This document shows, in pieces, positions 1-8,803 of a stretch of 9,642 nt of DNA. Location: assembly GCA_001830475.1 (NCBI GenBank), contig MIAC01000196.1, positions 1-9,642 on the forward strand, in the 5' to 3' direction. Position 1 is the first letter of the stretch; each line of letters opens with the position of its first letter. The DNA comes from Rhodospirillales bacterium RIFCSPLOWO2_12_FULL_67_15 (GTDB lineage Bacteria > Pseudomonadota > Alphaproteobacteria > Rhodospirillales > 2-12-FULL-67-15). Made by a program: the position numbers and the translations under genes. The notes below the pieces were generated by a model. That model was not told the DNA's origin. It saw nothing but the letters and a program-made list of their open reading frames with translations, and searched no databases.

Positions 1-246
1 CGTGTCGCGGCTATGCAGGTTGTACGGCGAGAGCGCCTCGCTCACCAGGATCGAGGCGTAGAACAGCAGCAGGATCGCCGCGCAAAACACGGCCACGCGG
101 TGGCGCCGGAATTTCCACCACATGATCTTCCACTGCGAGGCGCGGTAGAACCGCTCCTGCGCGGGGGTCAGCGTCTCCGTGGCGAGCGGCTCGAACGGCT
201 CGGTGGCGACGTAGTGCTCGAGCTTCGGCCCGGGACTCGTGCTCAC
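1..246 (-). CDS. ABC transporter permease, OppC/YejE type (N-terminal fragment)
   Basis: Probably the second inner-membrane permease of the oligopeptide-type importer encoded just upstream. Only the first 82 codons are present; the gene runs off the left edge. I translated it from the GTG at 244-246, which gives a start MSTSPGPKLEHYV. A cytoplasmic segment follows, with SQWKIMWWKFRRHR at about residues 37-50, and then a hydrophobic helix at about 51-70. The basic WWKFRRH patch just before the first membrane helix is typical of OppC/DppC/YejE-like permeases (family knowledge). The GTG start is supported by a GGAGG seven bases upstream. The gene lies 22 bases after the stop of the partner permease. 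The EAA loop that contacts the ATPase would lie outside the window, so the call rests on the N-terminus and gene order. Confidence 0.85.
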   Translation of the reverse strand, partial: MSTSPGPKLEHYVATEPFEPLATETLTPAQERFYRASQWKIMWWKFRRHRVAVFCAAILLLFYASILVSEALSPYNLHSRDT

Positions 247-272
247 GCGCTTGCCTCCGCGCCGCCCGTCAT
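243..272 (-). other. Nine-codon mini-ORF bridging the two permease genes (possible coupling element)
   Basis: An ATG at 270-272 overlaps the TGA of the upstream permease as ATGA. It opens a short frame (MTGGAEASA) whose own TGA at 243-245 overlaps the GTG of the next permease as GTGA. The frame therefore links the stop of one gene to the start of the next and contains the GGAGG site of the downstream gene. The sequence shows the overlaps directly. Translation of the mini-ORF, and any coupling role, is inference; the arrangement could be chance in GC-rich DNA. Confidence 0.3.
254..258 (-). promoter_or_regulatory. Shine-Dalgarno site that fixes the GTG start of the second permease
   Basis: On the minus strand this reads GGAGG and is followed by a seven-base spacer to the GTG at 244-246. 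It is the strongest ribosome binding site in the window. It favours that GTG over the ATG at 270-272, which is in a different frame and reaches a stop after nine codons. Confidence 0.75.
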
Positions 273-1294
273 TTCGCCATGCCCCCGGTAAGGCGGATGC
301 GCGGATCGAGCACCGCGAGCAGCAGGTCGGAGATGAACATCCCGATCACCGTCAGCAGCGCGAGAAACATCAGGAACGATCCCGCGAGGTACTGGTCCTG
401 GCTGCGCAGCGCTTCGAGCAGCATCGGCCCCGAGGTCTGCAGCGACAGCACCACCGCGACGATGGCCGAGCCCGAGATCACGCTGGGCAGCAGGTTGCCG
501 ATGTCCGCGATGAAGGGATTGAGCGACATGCGCAGCGGGTATTTCACCAGCAGCCCGAACGGCGGCATGCCCTTGGCGCGCGCGGTGACCACGTATTGCT
601 TCTGCAGCTCGTCCAGCAGGTTGGCGCGCAGGCGCCGGATCATGCCGGCGGTGCCCGAGGTGCCGATCACGATCACCGGGATCCAGAGGTGGTTCAGCAC
701 CGAGCCGAACTTGGCCCAGCTCCACGCCTTGTCGAGGTACTCGGGATCCATGATGCCGCCGATCGCGAGGCCGAATTCGACGTTGGCGAAGTACATCAGC
801 ACCAGGGCGAGAAGAAAGTTCGGCGTCGCGAGGCCCACGTAGCCGAGCAGGGTCAGGCCGTAGTCGCCCCAGCCGTACTGGTGCGTCGCGGCATAGGCGC
901 CGATCGGGAACGCGACCGCCCAGGTGAACAGGATGACGGTGAAATTCAGGATGAATGAAAGCAGCATCCGGTCGCCGACCACCTGCGCCACCGGAAGATC
1001 GTGCTCGAAGGACCAGCCCCAGTCGCCCTGCAACAGGCCCGAGAAGCCGCGCTCGGTGGGCCAGATCCCGACCCATACCGCGTACTGTTCGAGGAACGGC
1101 TTGTCCAGGCCGAATTGAGCGCGCATGAACTCGGCGCGCTCGAGCGCCGCCTTGTCGCCCTGGCTGCGCAGCTCCGCGATCTGGTTCGAAAGGAAATCCC
1201 CCGGCGGCAGCTTGATGATGCTGAACGTGACGAAGCTGATCACCAGCAGCGTCGGGATCATGATCAGCAGCCGCCGGATGGTGTAGGTCAGCAT
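269..1294 (-). CDS. ABC transporter permease, OppB/DppB/YejB type
   Basis: A 341-residue inner-membrane permease, probably one half of the channel of an oligopeptide-type importer. The N-terminus (MLTYTIRRLLIMIP) with a first helix at about 9-27 is the classic start of this family. Further hydrophobic segments lie near 111-133, 147-168, 203-219, 266-286 and 306-328, giving the usual six helices. The cytoplasmic EAA coupling loop is clear at about 234-260: VVTARAKGM, then KYPLRMSLNP. A large periplasmic loop (about 30-105) separates helices 1 and 2, as expected. Residues PPGDF at 30-34 stand where many relatives have PGDP. The gene follows the binding-protein gene after 45 bases, with a weak AGG five bases before the ATG. 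Family assignment is firm; the substrate is not determined. Confidence 0.95.
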   Translation of the reverse strand: MLTYTIRRLLIMIPTLLVISFVTFSIIKLPPGDFLSNQIAELRSQGDKAALERAEFMRAQFGLDKPFLEQYAVWVGIWPTERGFSGLLQGDWGWSFEHDLPVAQVVGDRMLLSFILNFTVILFTWAVAFPIGAYAATHQYGWGDYGLTLLGYVGLATPNFLLALVLMYFANVEFGLAIGGIMDPEYLDKAWSWAKFGSVLNHLWIPVIVIGTSGTAGMIRRLRANLLDELQKQYVVTARAKGMPPFGLLVKYPLRMSLNPFIADIGNLLPSVISGSAIVAVVLSLQTSGPMLLEALRSQDQYLAGSFLMFLALLTVIGMFISDLLLAVLDPRIRLTGGMAK

Positions 1295-1339
1295 TTGAGC
1301 CTGGAGCCCGGGCCGTCGTCCGCGTCGCAGCCTGCGCGT

Positions 1340-3237
1340 TTACCTGGCCGGCTCGCTGATCCAGAAGGTGTCGGGACGGTAGATGCCGAAGAAGGCGCCC
1401 GGGTCCCAGTTGTAGATGCCCTTTTCAGGCACGTTCCTGAGCGTATTGCGCATCACCACCGGCTGCGCCACGCCGCTCACCACGCCGATCGCGAACTGCT
1501 GTTCGGCGTGGATCTGCAGCATGCGGTGCCAGATCTTCGCGCGCTCCGCGCGCGTCGCAGCCTCGCGCCACTGGCTGTTGAGCTTCATCAACTCGATGGC
1601 TTCCGCGATGTCCGGCGCCTCGCCCGCCTTGCCGCCGGTTTCGAAGTACTGGCCGAACTTGGGCCATTGCAGCTGCTGCTGGCTGGTCGGCGCGAGTTCC
1701 TCGGGGCTGATGTCGGGGTTGGCAAGGCCGTTCTCGAGCCCGGTCCAGACCGACATCAGCGCCTCCCCGGAAAACACGCGGTTGCGGAGCACCTCGCGCT
1801 GCGAGGGCTTCGGGAACAGCTTGACGCCGACTTCGCGCCAGTTCTCGCGGATCATTTCCAGCACGTCGGTCTGCTCGGTGCTTTCGCCCGCGGTCTCGAC
1901 GATGATCTCGAGCGGCCGGCCGTCGGGGAGGGTCCTGAGGCCGTCGGCGCCGCGTTTCAGCCCGGCCTCGTCGAGCAGCTTGTCCGCCGCCTTCCTGTCG
2001 TGCTGCCCCCAGCGCATCTGGTATTCCTTCCTGTAGAGCGGACTCTCCTGCACCACGGTGTTGTTGCCTTCGTTGGCGAGGCCGAAGTAGAGCACCTGGT
2101 TCACCTGCCTGCGGTCGATGGCGAGCGACAGCGCGCGGCGCAAGCGCACGTCGCGCATCACCTTGCGCCAGACCGGGTCGTTCACGTTGAGATTGGGAAA
2201 CAGGGCGAAATGCGAGCCGCGCGCCGTCTTCCACAGCAGCGTCCGGTAGTTGTTGGTCTTCTCGCCTTTTTTCAGGAAGGTGAAGTTGTTGAACTGGATG
2301 TCGCGCGCCTGCAGGTCCGATTCGCCGGCGCCGGTCTTGGCCGGAATCAGCTTGCCTTCGGCGACGGCGAGCACCACGCGGTCGATGTAGGGCAGTTGCC
2401 GGCCGGCCGGATCGACGCGGTGAAAGTAGGGATTGCGCACCGCGACGAAGCGGTCCGCCGGCGGCTTGGTGGTGTTGATCCAGGGCTGCAGCGACGGCAG
2501 CTTCGGATTGTCGTACTGGTACAGGTTGTCCTCGCGGTTGTGCACCGCCGCCCAGCCGCGCTTCTTCGAGCCCGCGTCGGACGCGGCCGCCTGCCGGCTG
2601 TATTTGCGGTGGAACTGCTTCAGGTAATGCGCCGGCCGGAAAATGAACAGCGGCGACGCGCCCGCCATGCGCGGCAGGAAATCGGGGTTGGGTTTCGACC
2701 AGCTGTAGCGCACCGTCTGCGGGTCGGGAAATTCGACCTTGGGCGCTTCGCCGTTGACCAGCAGGTCGCTGGGCGGACCCGTCGGGCTGAGTTCCTTGTT
2801 GTTGGCGACGTCTTCCCAGTAATAGCGGAAGTCCTCGGTGGTGAACGGCCGCCCGTCGGACCAGCGGTGTCCCTTGCGCAGCTTCATGGTGAAGACGCGC
2901 CCGCCCTTGGCCTCGATGCTCTCGAGGATATCCGGCACGATGTTGAAGTTCTGGTCGTAGCCGACCAGCCGGGCGTAACCGTAGACCACCAGCATGCGCA
3001 CATCCCGGCTGCGTCCGATCAGCATGCTCAAGCTGCCGCCATGCCGGCCGGGCTCGGTCCCGGCGCCGAACTTCACCACCAACGGGGTCTCGGGCACTCG
3101 CCTGGCCGCCGGCGGCAGCTTTCCCGCTTTCAACTCCTCCGCGAACACCGGCGGCTCGATGAATTTTCCCTGCGCCGCGGCCTGCGGCGCGGCGAGCGCG
3201 AGGAGCGAGGCCAGGAGGAGGACTGCGAACGGTCTGA

Positions 3238-3241
<4 letters not shown>
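1340..3241 (-). CDS. Extracellular solute-binding protein, family 5 (oligopeptide-type ABC importer)
   Basis: The periplasmic substrate receptor of the importer, 633 residues. It has a signal peptide: MIRPF, a hydrophobic core at about 6-18, and a likely cleavage near the AAA at 21-23. There is no lipobox cysteine, so it should be a soluble periplasmic protein. The family-5 signature region lies at about 113-143: a short Gly-Gly-Arg turn, MKLRKGHRWSDGRPFTTEDF, then YYWEDV. The C-terminus has the WDPGAFFGIYRPDTFW pattern. It is longer than typical OppA/DppA proteins (about 535-545 residues) and nearer the long YejA-type receptors. Start: the ATG at 3239-3241 overlaps the TGA of the ATPase gene (ATGA), with a GGAG eight bases upstream. 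Peptides are the commonest ligand class in this family, but opines, nickel chelates and oligosaccharides also occur, so the ligand is open. Confidence 0.95.
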
Positions 3242-5126
<1,885 letters not shown>

Positions 5127-5130
<4 letters not shown>

Positions 5131-5624
5131 GCGCGATCCGCCGGGTCGTGCACGATCCCGAGCATCCGGAGATTGGCGCGCGTGGCCGGGTCGACATCGG
5201 CGCCGCGGCGCCGCGCCTCCCCGGCCGCCGCGCGCGCGATGTCGGCGAAGCCGTCGACCTCCGAGTCGATACGGATCGCGCGCTGCGCGTCGCGGAGCCT
5301 CAATTGCATCCATCCCCCCTCGCGGTCGCGGCGCGTCGAGTAATAATCGAGCCGCAGCGAACGCAAATCTTCCCACCGGATAACGGCGCCAAGCGGTCCC
5401 CTGGCGCGGATTCCGGCCTCGTCGAGCTCGATATGGGTCAACTGCCGGCAGACCGTTCGGCCAAAGTATACGAGGAATAGCGCGGCGGCCGCAGCCAGCA
5501 GCCACGCCATGGCCGCGGCAGGTTGCGCGAACGCAAGCAGCCCGAGCGAGAACGCGAGCCCGATCGCGCTGCCCGCATAATCGGCGGACAAAGACCGCAA
5601 TGGGTAGTGAAACGACCGGCTCAC
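5127..5624 (-). CDS. Small membrane protein with two N-terminal helices and a PH-like C-terminal domain (unknown function)
   Basis: I do not recognise a named family with confidence. The predicted protein has 165 residues. Two hydrophobic segments lie at about 17-34 and 37-55, separated by a short QP turn, forming a helical hairpin. A soluble part from about 60 onward reads as alternating strands (HIELDEAGIRARG, VIRWEDLRSLRLDY, GWMQLRLRDAQRAIRID) followed by a helix (about 123-140). That layout and the IRWEDLRSLRL strand resemble small bacterial PH-like (bPH) membrane proteins; this is inference from pattern. The GTG at 5622-5624 overlaps the deacetylase stop as GTGA, and its own stop overlaps the ATPase start the same way. 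No good Shine-Dalgarno precedes it, so coupling is likely. An in-frame ATG at 5709-5711 would add 29 residues but overlaps the deacetylase heavily and is rejected. Confidence 0.75.
5137..5142 (-). promoter_or_regulatory. Shine-Dalgarno-like site for the double ATPase
   Basis: The minus strand reads GGCGGA six bases before the GTG at 5128-5130. It is an imperfect match, but together with the GTGA overlap and the homology start (SDVLQIRDLRVYLE) it supports this start over any codon further upstream in the same open frame. Confidence 0.5.
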
Positions 5625-6385
5625 GAAATGTGAAATAGTTCCTGTGCGCCCCGCCAGCGCACGCCCGGCGACTTCCGGGTCGTTTCGAACACCCGTTCGA
5701 GAAACGTCCATGCGGCTTCGTCGTGGAGCGCATGGTGCGTGAGCCAGCCCGTCGCCTCGTGCCGGTCGGCCGAGCCCGCGCGCTTTGCCGCGAGGTGCCT
5801 CGTGGCGGCGGCGAGCGATGCGTCCTCGCCGGCGAAGCCCCGTCCCGCGCGCCAGCCGATGATATCCACGTGCGTATTGACCTGCCGCAGGCCGGCCGAG
5901 GGTTCGGCGCTCCTGCGCGCCCCGTACTGGCTCAGGCCGCGAAACCCTGCGGCGGCAAGCCGCGGCACCAGCGGCTCGGGCAGCCTGTTCCAGGGCGGCG
6001 CCAGGACCGCGATGAATCGATCCCCGGCCTGCGCCTCGAGCTGCCTGCGGGCCGTTGCGAGCCGCGCGGCGGCCGCCTGAGGCGGTTCGGAGAGGGGGAA
6101 TTCGGTCTTTTTCTCGCCTCGGTGGGCACGGTTGCGGTGATCGGTGCCGTGCTGAAGCACGCTGACCGGCTCACCCAGGCCCGCGAGCAGGCCCGGATCG
6201 GCGCCCAGCGGCACCACCGCCAGCGCGAGAGGAACGCCGGCATGCGCCGACAGGGCGAGCAGCCGCGCCAGCGCCGGGTCGGGCCGCGCGGCATCGTCGT
6301 CGCGCCACCAGAACTGCGCCGCAAGCCCCGCATCGCGCCCGCGCGCGATCTCCTCGGCCAGGGCGCGCCAGGCCCCGCTCAGCAT
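5621..6385 (-). CDS. Polysaccharide deacetylase-like protein (CE4/NodB-like fold, divergent)
   Basis: A 254-residue predicted cytoplasmic protein with no signal peptide. It probably removes acyl groups from a sugar or sugar-lipid intermediate made by the neighbouring glycosyltransferases; the substrate is inference. The metal site resembles carbohydrate esterase family 4. An aspartate-rich strand WRDDDA (27-32) stands in place of the usual TFDDG. HGTDH (79-83) supplies the H-x3-H pair. APPWNR (129-134) matches the motif-3 position. GWLTHHALHD (213-222) matches the late Leu-x-His motif. The closing GVRWRGAQELF is common in deacetylase-like proteins whose products set the height or arc of a scan over residues. 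The ATG at 6383-6385 lies 19 bases after the preceding stop with no clear Shine-Dalgarno. The DDxx-type motif recalls the DUF2334-like deacetylase group rather than secreted chitin deacetylases. Confidence 0.85.
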   Translation of the reverse strand: MLSGAWRALAEEIARGRDAGLAAQFWWRDDDAARPDPALARLLALSAHAGVPLALAVVPLGADPGLLAGLGEPVSVLQHGTDHRNRAHRGEKKTEFPLSEPPQAAAARLATARRQLEAQAGDRFIAVLAPPWNRLPEPLVPRLAAAGFRGLSQYGARRSAEPSAGLRQVNTHVDIIGWRAGRGFAGEDASLAAATRHLAAKRAGSADRHEATGWLTHHALHDEAAWTFLERVFETTRKSPGVRWRGAQELFHIS

Positions 6386-6404
6386 GACGCGCGCCGCAAA
6401 GCCG

Positions 6405-7613
6405 TCACGAGGCCCCCTGCGCCGCCCACCGGGCGATCAGCTCGGCGCTGCATCGCGCGCCCTGCAGATCGATGGCGCCGCGCGCCGGTCGCGGTTTGCG
6501 CGCCGCGCGATCGATCGCCGCGGCCAGCGTTTCCGGCGCAAGCGCGCTTTCCTCGAGCAGTTCCAGCAGGCCCCGCTCGGCGAAGCAGCGCGCGCGCAGC
6601 GTCTGCTCGGTCTCCCCGCCGCCCGCGAAAGGCACGGCCACGGCGCGCGCGCGCGCCTGGACGATTTCCATGAGCGTGTTGTACCCCGCCTGGCTCACCG
6701 AAAGCGCGCAATTCGCAAGCAGTGCCGTGAAATCACTGCGTGCGCGCTCCAGCACGACGCGTCCTTCGCCTGTTTCAGCGGCAAGCCGCGTGAGCGCTGA
6801 AAACGACGCCTCCTGCAGATTGCCTCCGGCCAGTACGCGCCAGGTGCGGTTTCGCAACCCGGTCAGCGGCCGCGCCCGGATCGCGGCCTCCAGCAGCCCC
6901 GCGCCCACCGCGCCGCCGCCGGCGGAGACGATGACTTCGCCTTTGCCGGCTGGCGTTTCCAGCCTGGGCCGTCCGGGACCGTCGACCACGTAGCCGGTAT
7001 ATTGAATCTTGCGCGCCAATCGCGCGGCAAGCGGAAAAGTGCGCTCGAAGCCGATCACCGCAGGATCCGCGTGCACCAGGACGCGATCGAAATAGCGCTC
7101 GACGAGCCCCAGGGTCTCCTGCTGCCGTTCGGGACTTTTCTGCCCTCCCAGCACGTCGCGCACCGAGCAGACGATCGCCGGGCGGCGCGCCGCGCCGGCG
7201 GCAGCGTCGAGCAGCGGCAGCAGTTCGAAGCGCATCTGCCGGCGGCCGAACGGAAACAGCTCCAGCACCAGGACGTGAGGATCGGCGCGACGCCAGGCGG
7301 CGAGCAAGGCTTCGCCGCGCCTGCGTTTCCACCGCGCGTCGATCTGCCTGCCATCGCCATCGAGCAGTATCCTGAAGCCGAGATCGGCGGCGCTCGCCGG
7401 CGGCAGCTGCACCAGGCGCACGCCGCGCCTTTGCGCAGCCGAAGCGATCTCCGCAACCGCGGGGCCGCCGCTCGCCAGCGTGACTTCGAGACCCTCGCCT
7501 GCCAGCGCGTGCGCAAGCGTCGCCGCCCGCTTCAGGTGGCCGATCCCGAGCAGGTGCTGGACGTAGATGAAAGCACGAGTGCCGCTCGCGTGCACGACGC
7601 GCCCGACGCTCAC
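6405..7613 (-). CDS. MurG-like GT-B glycosyltransferase (COG4671 type)
   Basis: A predicted 402-residue glycosyltransferase that transfers a nucleotide-activated sugar, probably at the inner face of the membrane. The N-terminal Rossmann half opens with FIYVQHLLGIGHLKRA (15-30), equivalent to the Gly-rich GxGH turn of MurG. The C-terminal donor-binding half starts with VIVSAGGGAVG (227-237) and contains SVSQAGYNTLMEIV (305-318), a Pro-Phe loop (328-329), and ETEQ at 334-337, matching the MurG/GT28 donor site. The GTG at 7611-7613 lies one base after the preceding stop and has GGGG four bases upstream; a GTG at 7593-7595 is an alternative start. It sits between a GT4 enzyme and the deacetylase, so it probably belongs to the same glycan pathway. 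The family fold is well supported; donor and acceptor are unknown. Confidence 0.88.
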   Translation of the reverse strand: MSVGRVVHASGTRAFIYVQHLLGIGHLKRAATLAHALAGEGLEVTLASGGPAVAEIASAAQRRGVRLVQLPPASAADLGFRILLDGDGRQIDARWKRRRGEALLAAWRRADPHVLVLELFPFGRRQMRFELLPLLDAAAGAARRPAIVCSVRDVLGGQKSPERQQETLGLVERYFDRVLVHADPAVIGFERTFPLAARLARKIQYTGYVVDGPGRPRLETPAGKGEVIVSAGGGAVGAGLLEAAIRARPLTGLRNRTWRVLAGGNLQEASFSALTRLAAETGEGRVVLERARSDFTALLANCALSVSQAGYNTLMEIVQARARAVAVPFAGGGETEQTLRARCFAERGLLELLEESALAPETLAAAIDRAARKPRPARGAIDLQGARCSAELIARWAAQGAS

Positions 7614-7614
7614 A

Positions 7615-8778
7615 TCACCCCGGCGTCCTGGCCGCAACCGCGCCAAAGCGCGCGAGCAACTGTGCGAGACGGGCGGCGGCGGATTCCAGGCTGCGCTCGC
7701 CGGCGGCGAACGCCACCGCGCCGGCGCTCAACCGCGACCGCTGGTCCGCATCGAGCAGCAGCGCCCTCACCAGCCCGGCAAGCGCCGCTTCGTCGCCCGC
7801 GGGCGCGAGCAGCCCGGTCCGCCCATGCTCGACGACATCGGGAACGCCGCGCGCGGCGCAGGAAACCACCGGCAAGCCCGCGGCCTGCGCCTCGAGCGTC
7901 GCCATGCCGTAGGCCTCGTTCACCGCGGGCCAGACGCACAGATCCGCCGCCGCGTAGGCCGCGGCCACTTGCTTGAGGCCGAGCGCGCCGAGAAAGGCCG
8001 CGCGTCCGGGAATCGCGGCGCCGAGCGCCGCCTCGACTTCGGCGCGCGCCGCTCCGTCGCCCGCGACCACGAGGCGCCAGGAAAGGTCGCGCAGCCGGCC
8101 GAGCGCGCCGGCGAGCGCGCGGTAGGACGCGAGCTTGTCGCCGGGCCGCATCATTGCCGCGACCGCAATCCAGGGCACCCCCGGGTCGAGATCGTGCGCC
8201 TGCGCAAGCCGCGCGCGCTCGGCATCGCGCCTCGCCGCCGCGGCGCGGAACGGCGCCGGATCGAGAAACGGCGGCAGCGGCGCGATGCGCTCCGGCGAAG
8301 CGGCAACGCTGCGCAGGCCCTCGACATCGTCGCGCGACGGGCAAACAAGCAGATCCGCCCGCCGTATCGCGTCGGCGGCGCCGCGGTGGCCGATTTCCCA
8401 CGGACCGCCGGCGCGCTTGTTCGCATACGATGCCTCCGCGATCACGTAGGGAATCCCAAGCACCGCGCTCGCTTCCGCGCCGAGCCAGTCCGGCGCCTTG
8501 TAATACACGTGATAGGTGAACCACAGATCGGGCCGCGCCCCGGCCGGACCGTCGCGCCACCCCGCGGCGAGCCGCCGTCCGAGCGCGACCCCCTGCTCGC
8601 GCAGCGCCGCCTGGCGCGGCGCGTCGCCGCCGGCGTCATAGCTGCGGAATGTCGATGCCAGCTCGACGCGGTGCCCCGCGAGCGCGAGCGCCTCCATGAG
8701 CAGGCCGGCGATGCGCCGGTCGCCCGAGGGCGTGCCGTGGGTCGGGGACTTCAGCGGCGCGTAGAACGCGATGCGCAT
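7615..8778 (-). CDS. Glycosyltransferase family 4 (group 1)
   Basis: A predicted 387-residue retaining GT-B glycosyltransferase for surface-glycan assembly at the cytoplasmic membrane. The N-terminus MRIAFYAPLKSPTHGTPSGDRRIA (1-24) gives a first strand and an acceptor-side Gly-rich loop. The C-terminal donor domain has the basic pair R211/K215 in MMRPGDK, the strand WRLVVAGDG (234-242), and an intact E-x7-E motif (E288 and E296 in NEAYGMATLE). GVPDVVEHGRTGLLAPAGD (311-329) is the family's usual donor-loop ending. Start choice: the ATG at 8776-8778 has GGAA seven bases upstream; the in-frame ATG at 8782-8784 has it only one base away. Starts further upstream would overlap the neighbouring gene. 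The downstream MurG-like gene begins one base after the stop. Sugar specificity cannot be read from sequence. Confidence 0.93.
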   Translation of the reverse strand: MRIAFYAPLKSPTHGTPSGDRRIAGLLMEALALAGHRVELASTFRSYDAGGDAPRQAALREQGVALGRRLAAGWRDGPAGARPDLWFTYHVYYKAPDWLGAEASAVLGIPYVIAEASYANKRAGGPWEIGHRGAADAIRRADLLVCPSRDDVEGLRSVAASPERIAPLPPFLDPAPFRAAAARRDAERARLAQAHDLDPGVPWIAVAAMMRPGDKLASYRALAGALGRLRDLSWRLVVAGDGAARAEVEAALGAAIPGRAAFLGALGLKQVAAAYAAADLCVWPAVNEAYGMATLEAQAAGLPVVSCAARGVPDVVEHGRTGLLAPAGDEAALAGLVRALLLDADQRSRLSAGAVAFAAGERSLESAAARLAQLLARFGAVAARTPG

Positions 8779-8785
8779 CGGCATG

Positions 8786-8789
8786 TTCC
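8786..8789 (-). promoter_or_regulatory. Shine-Dalgarno-like site that decides the start of the second GT4 gene
   Basis: The minus strand reads GGAA here with a seven-base spacer to the ATG at 8776-8778. The nearby in-frame ATG at 8782-8784 would leave only one base of spacing, so the later ATG is preferred. Confidence 0.45.
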
Positions 8790-8803
8790 GGGCATGCACG
8801 ATT

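Noticed and set aside
243..1076. Alternative minus-strand frame of 277 codons overlapping the first permease
   Set aside because: Arg-rich shadow without membrane helices. Only its last nine codons, after the ATG at 270-272, are discussed, as a possible coupling mini-ORF.
1295..1339. GCCCGGGC palindrome (1306-1313) in the 45-base gap, considered as a terminator or operator
   Set aside because: There is no loop and no T-tract on the minus strand, and a short perfect palindrome of G and C is unremarkable at this base composition.
5131..5733. Upstream extension of the ATPase reading frame by about 200 codons
   Set aside because: It overlaps the small membrane protein fully and reads as Arg-rich shadow. 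Homology begins at the GTG at 5128-5130.
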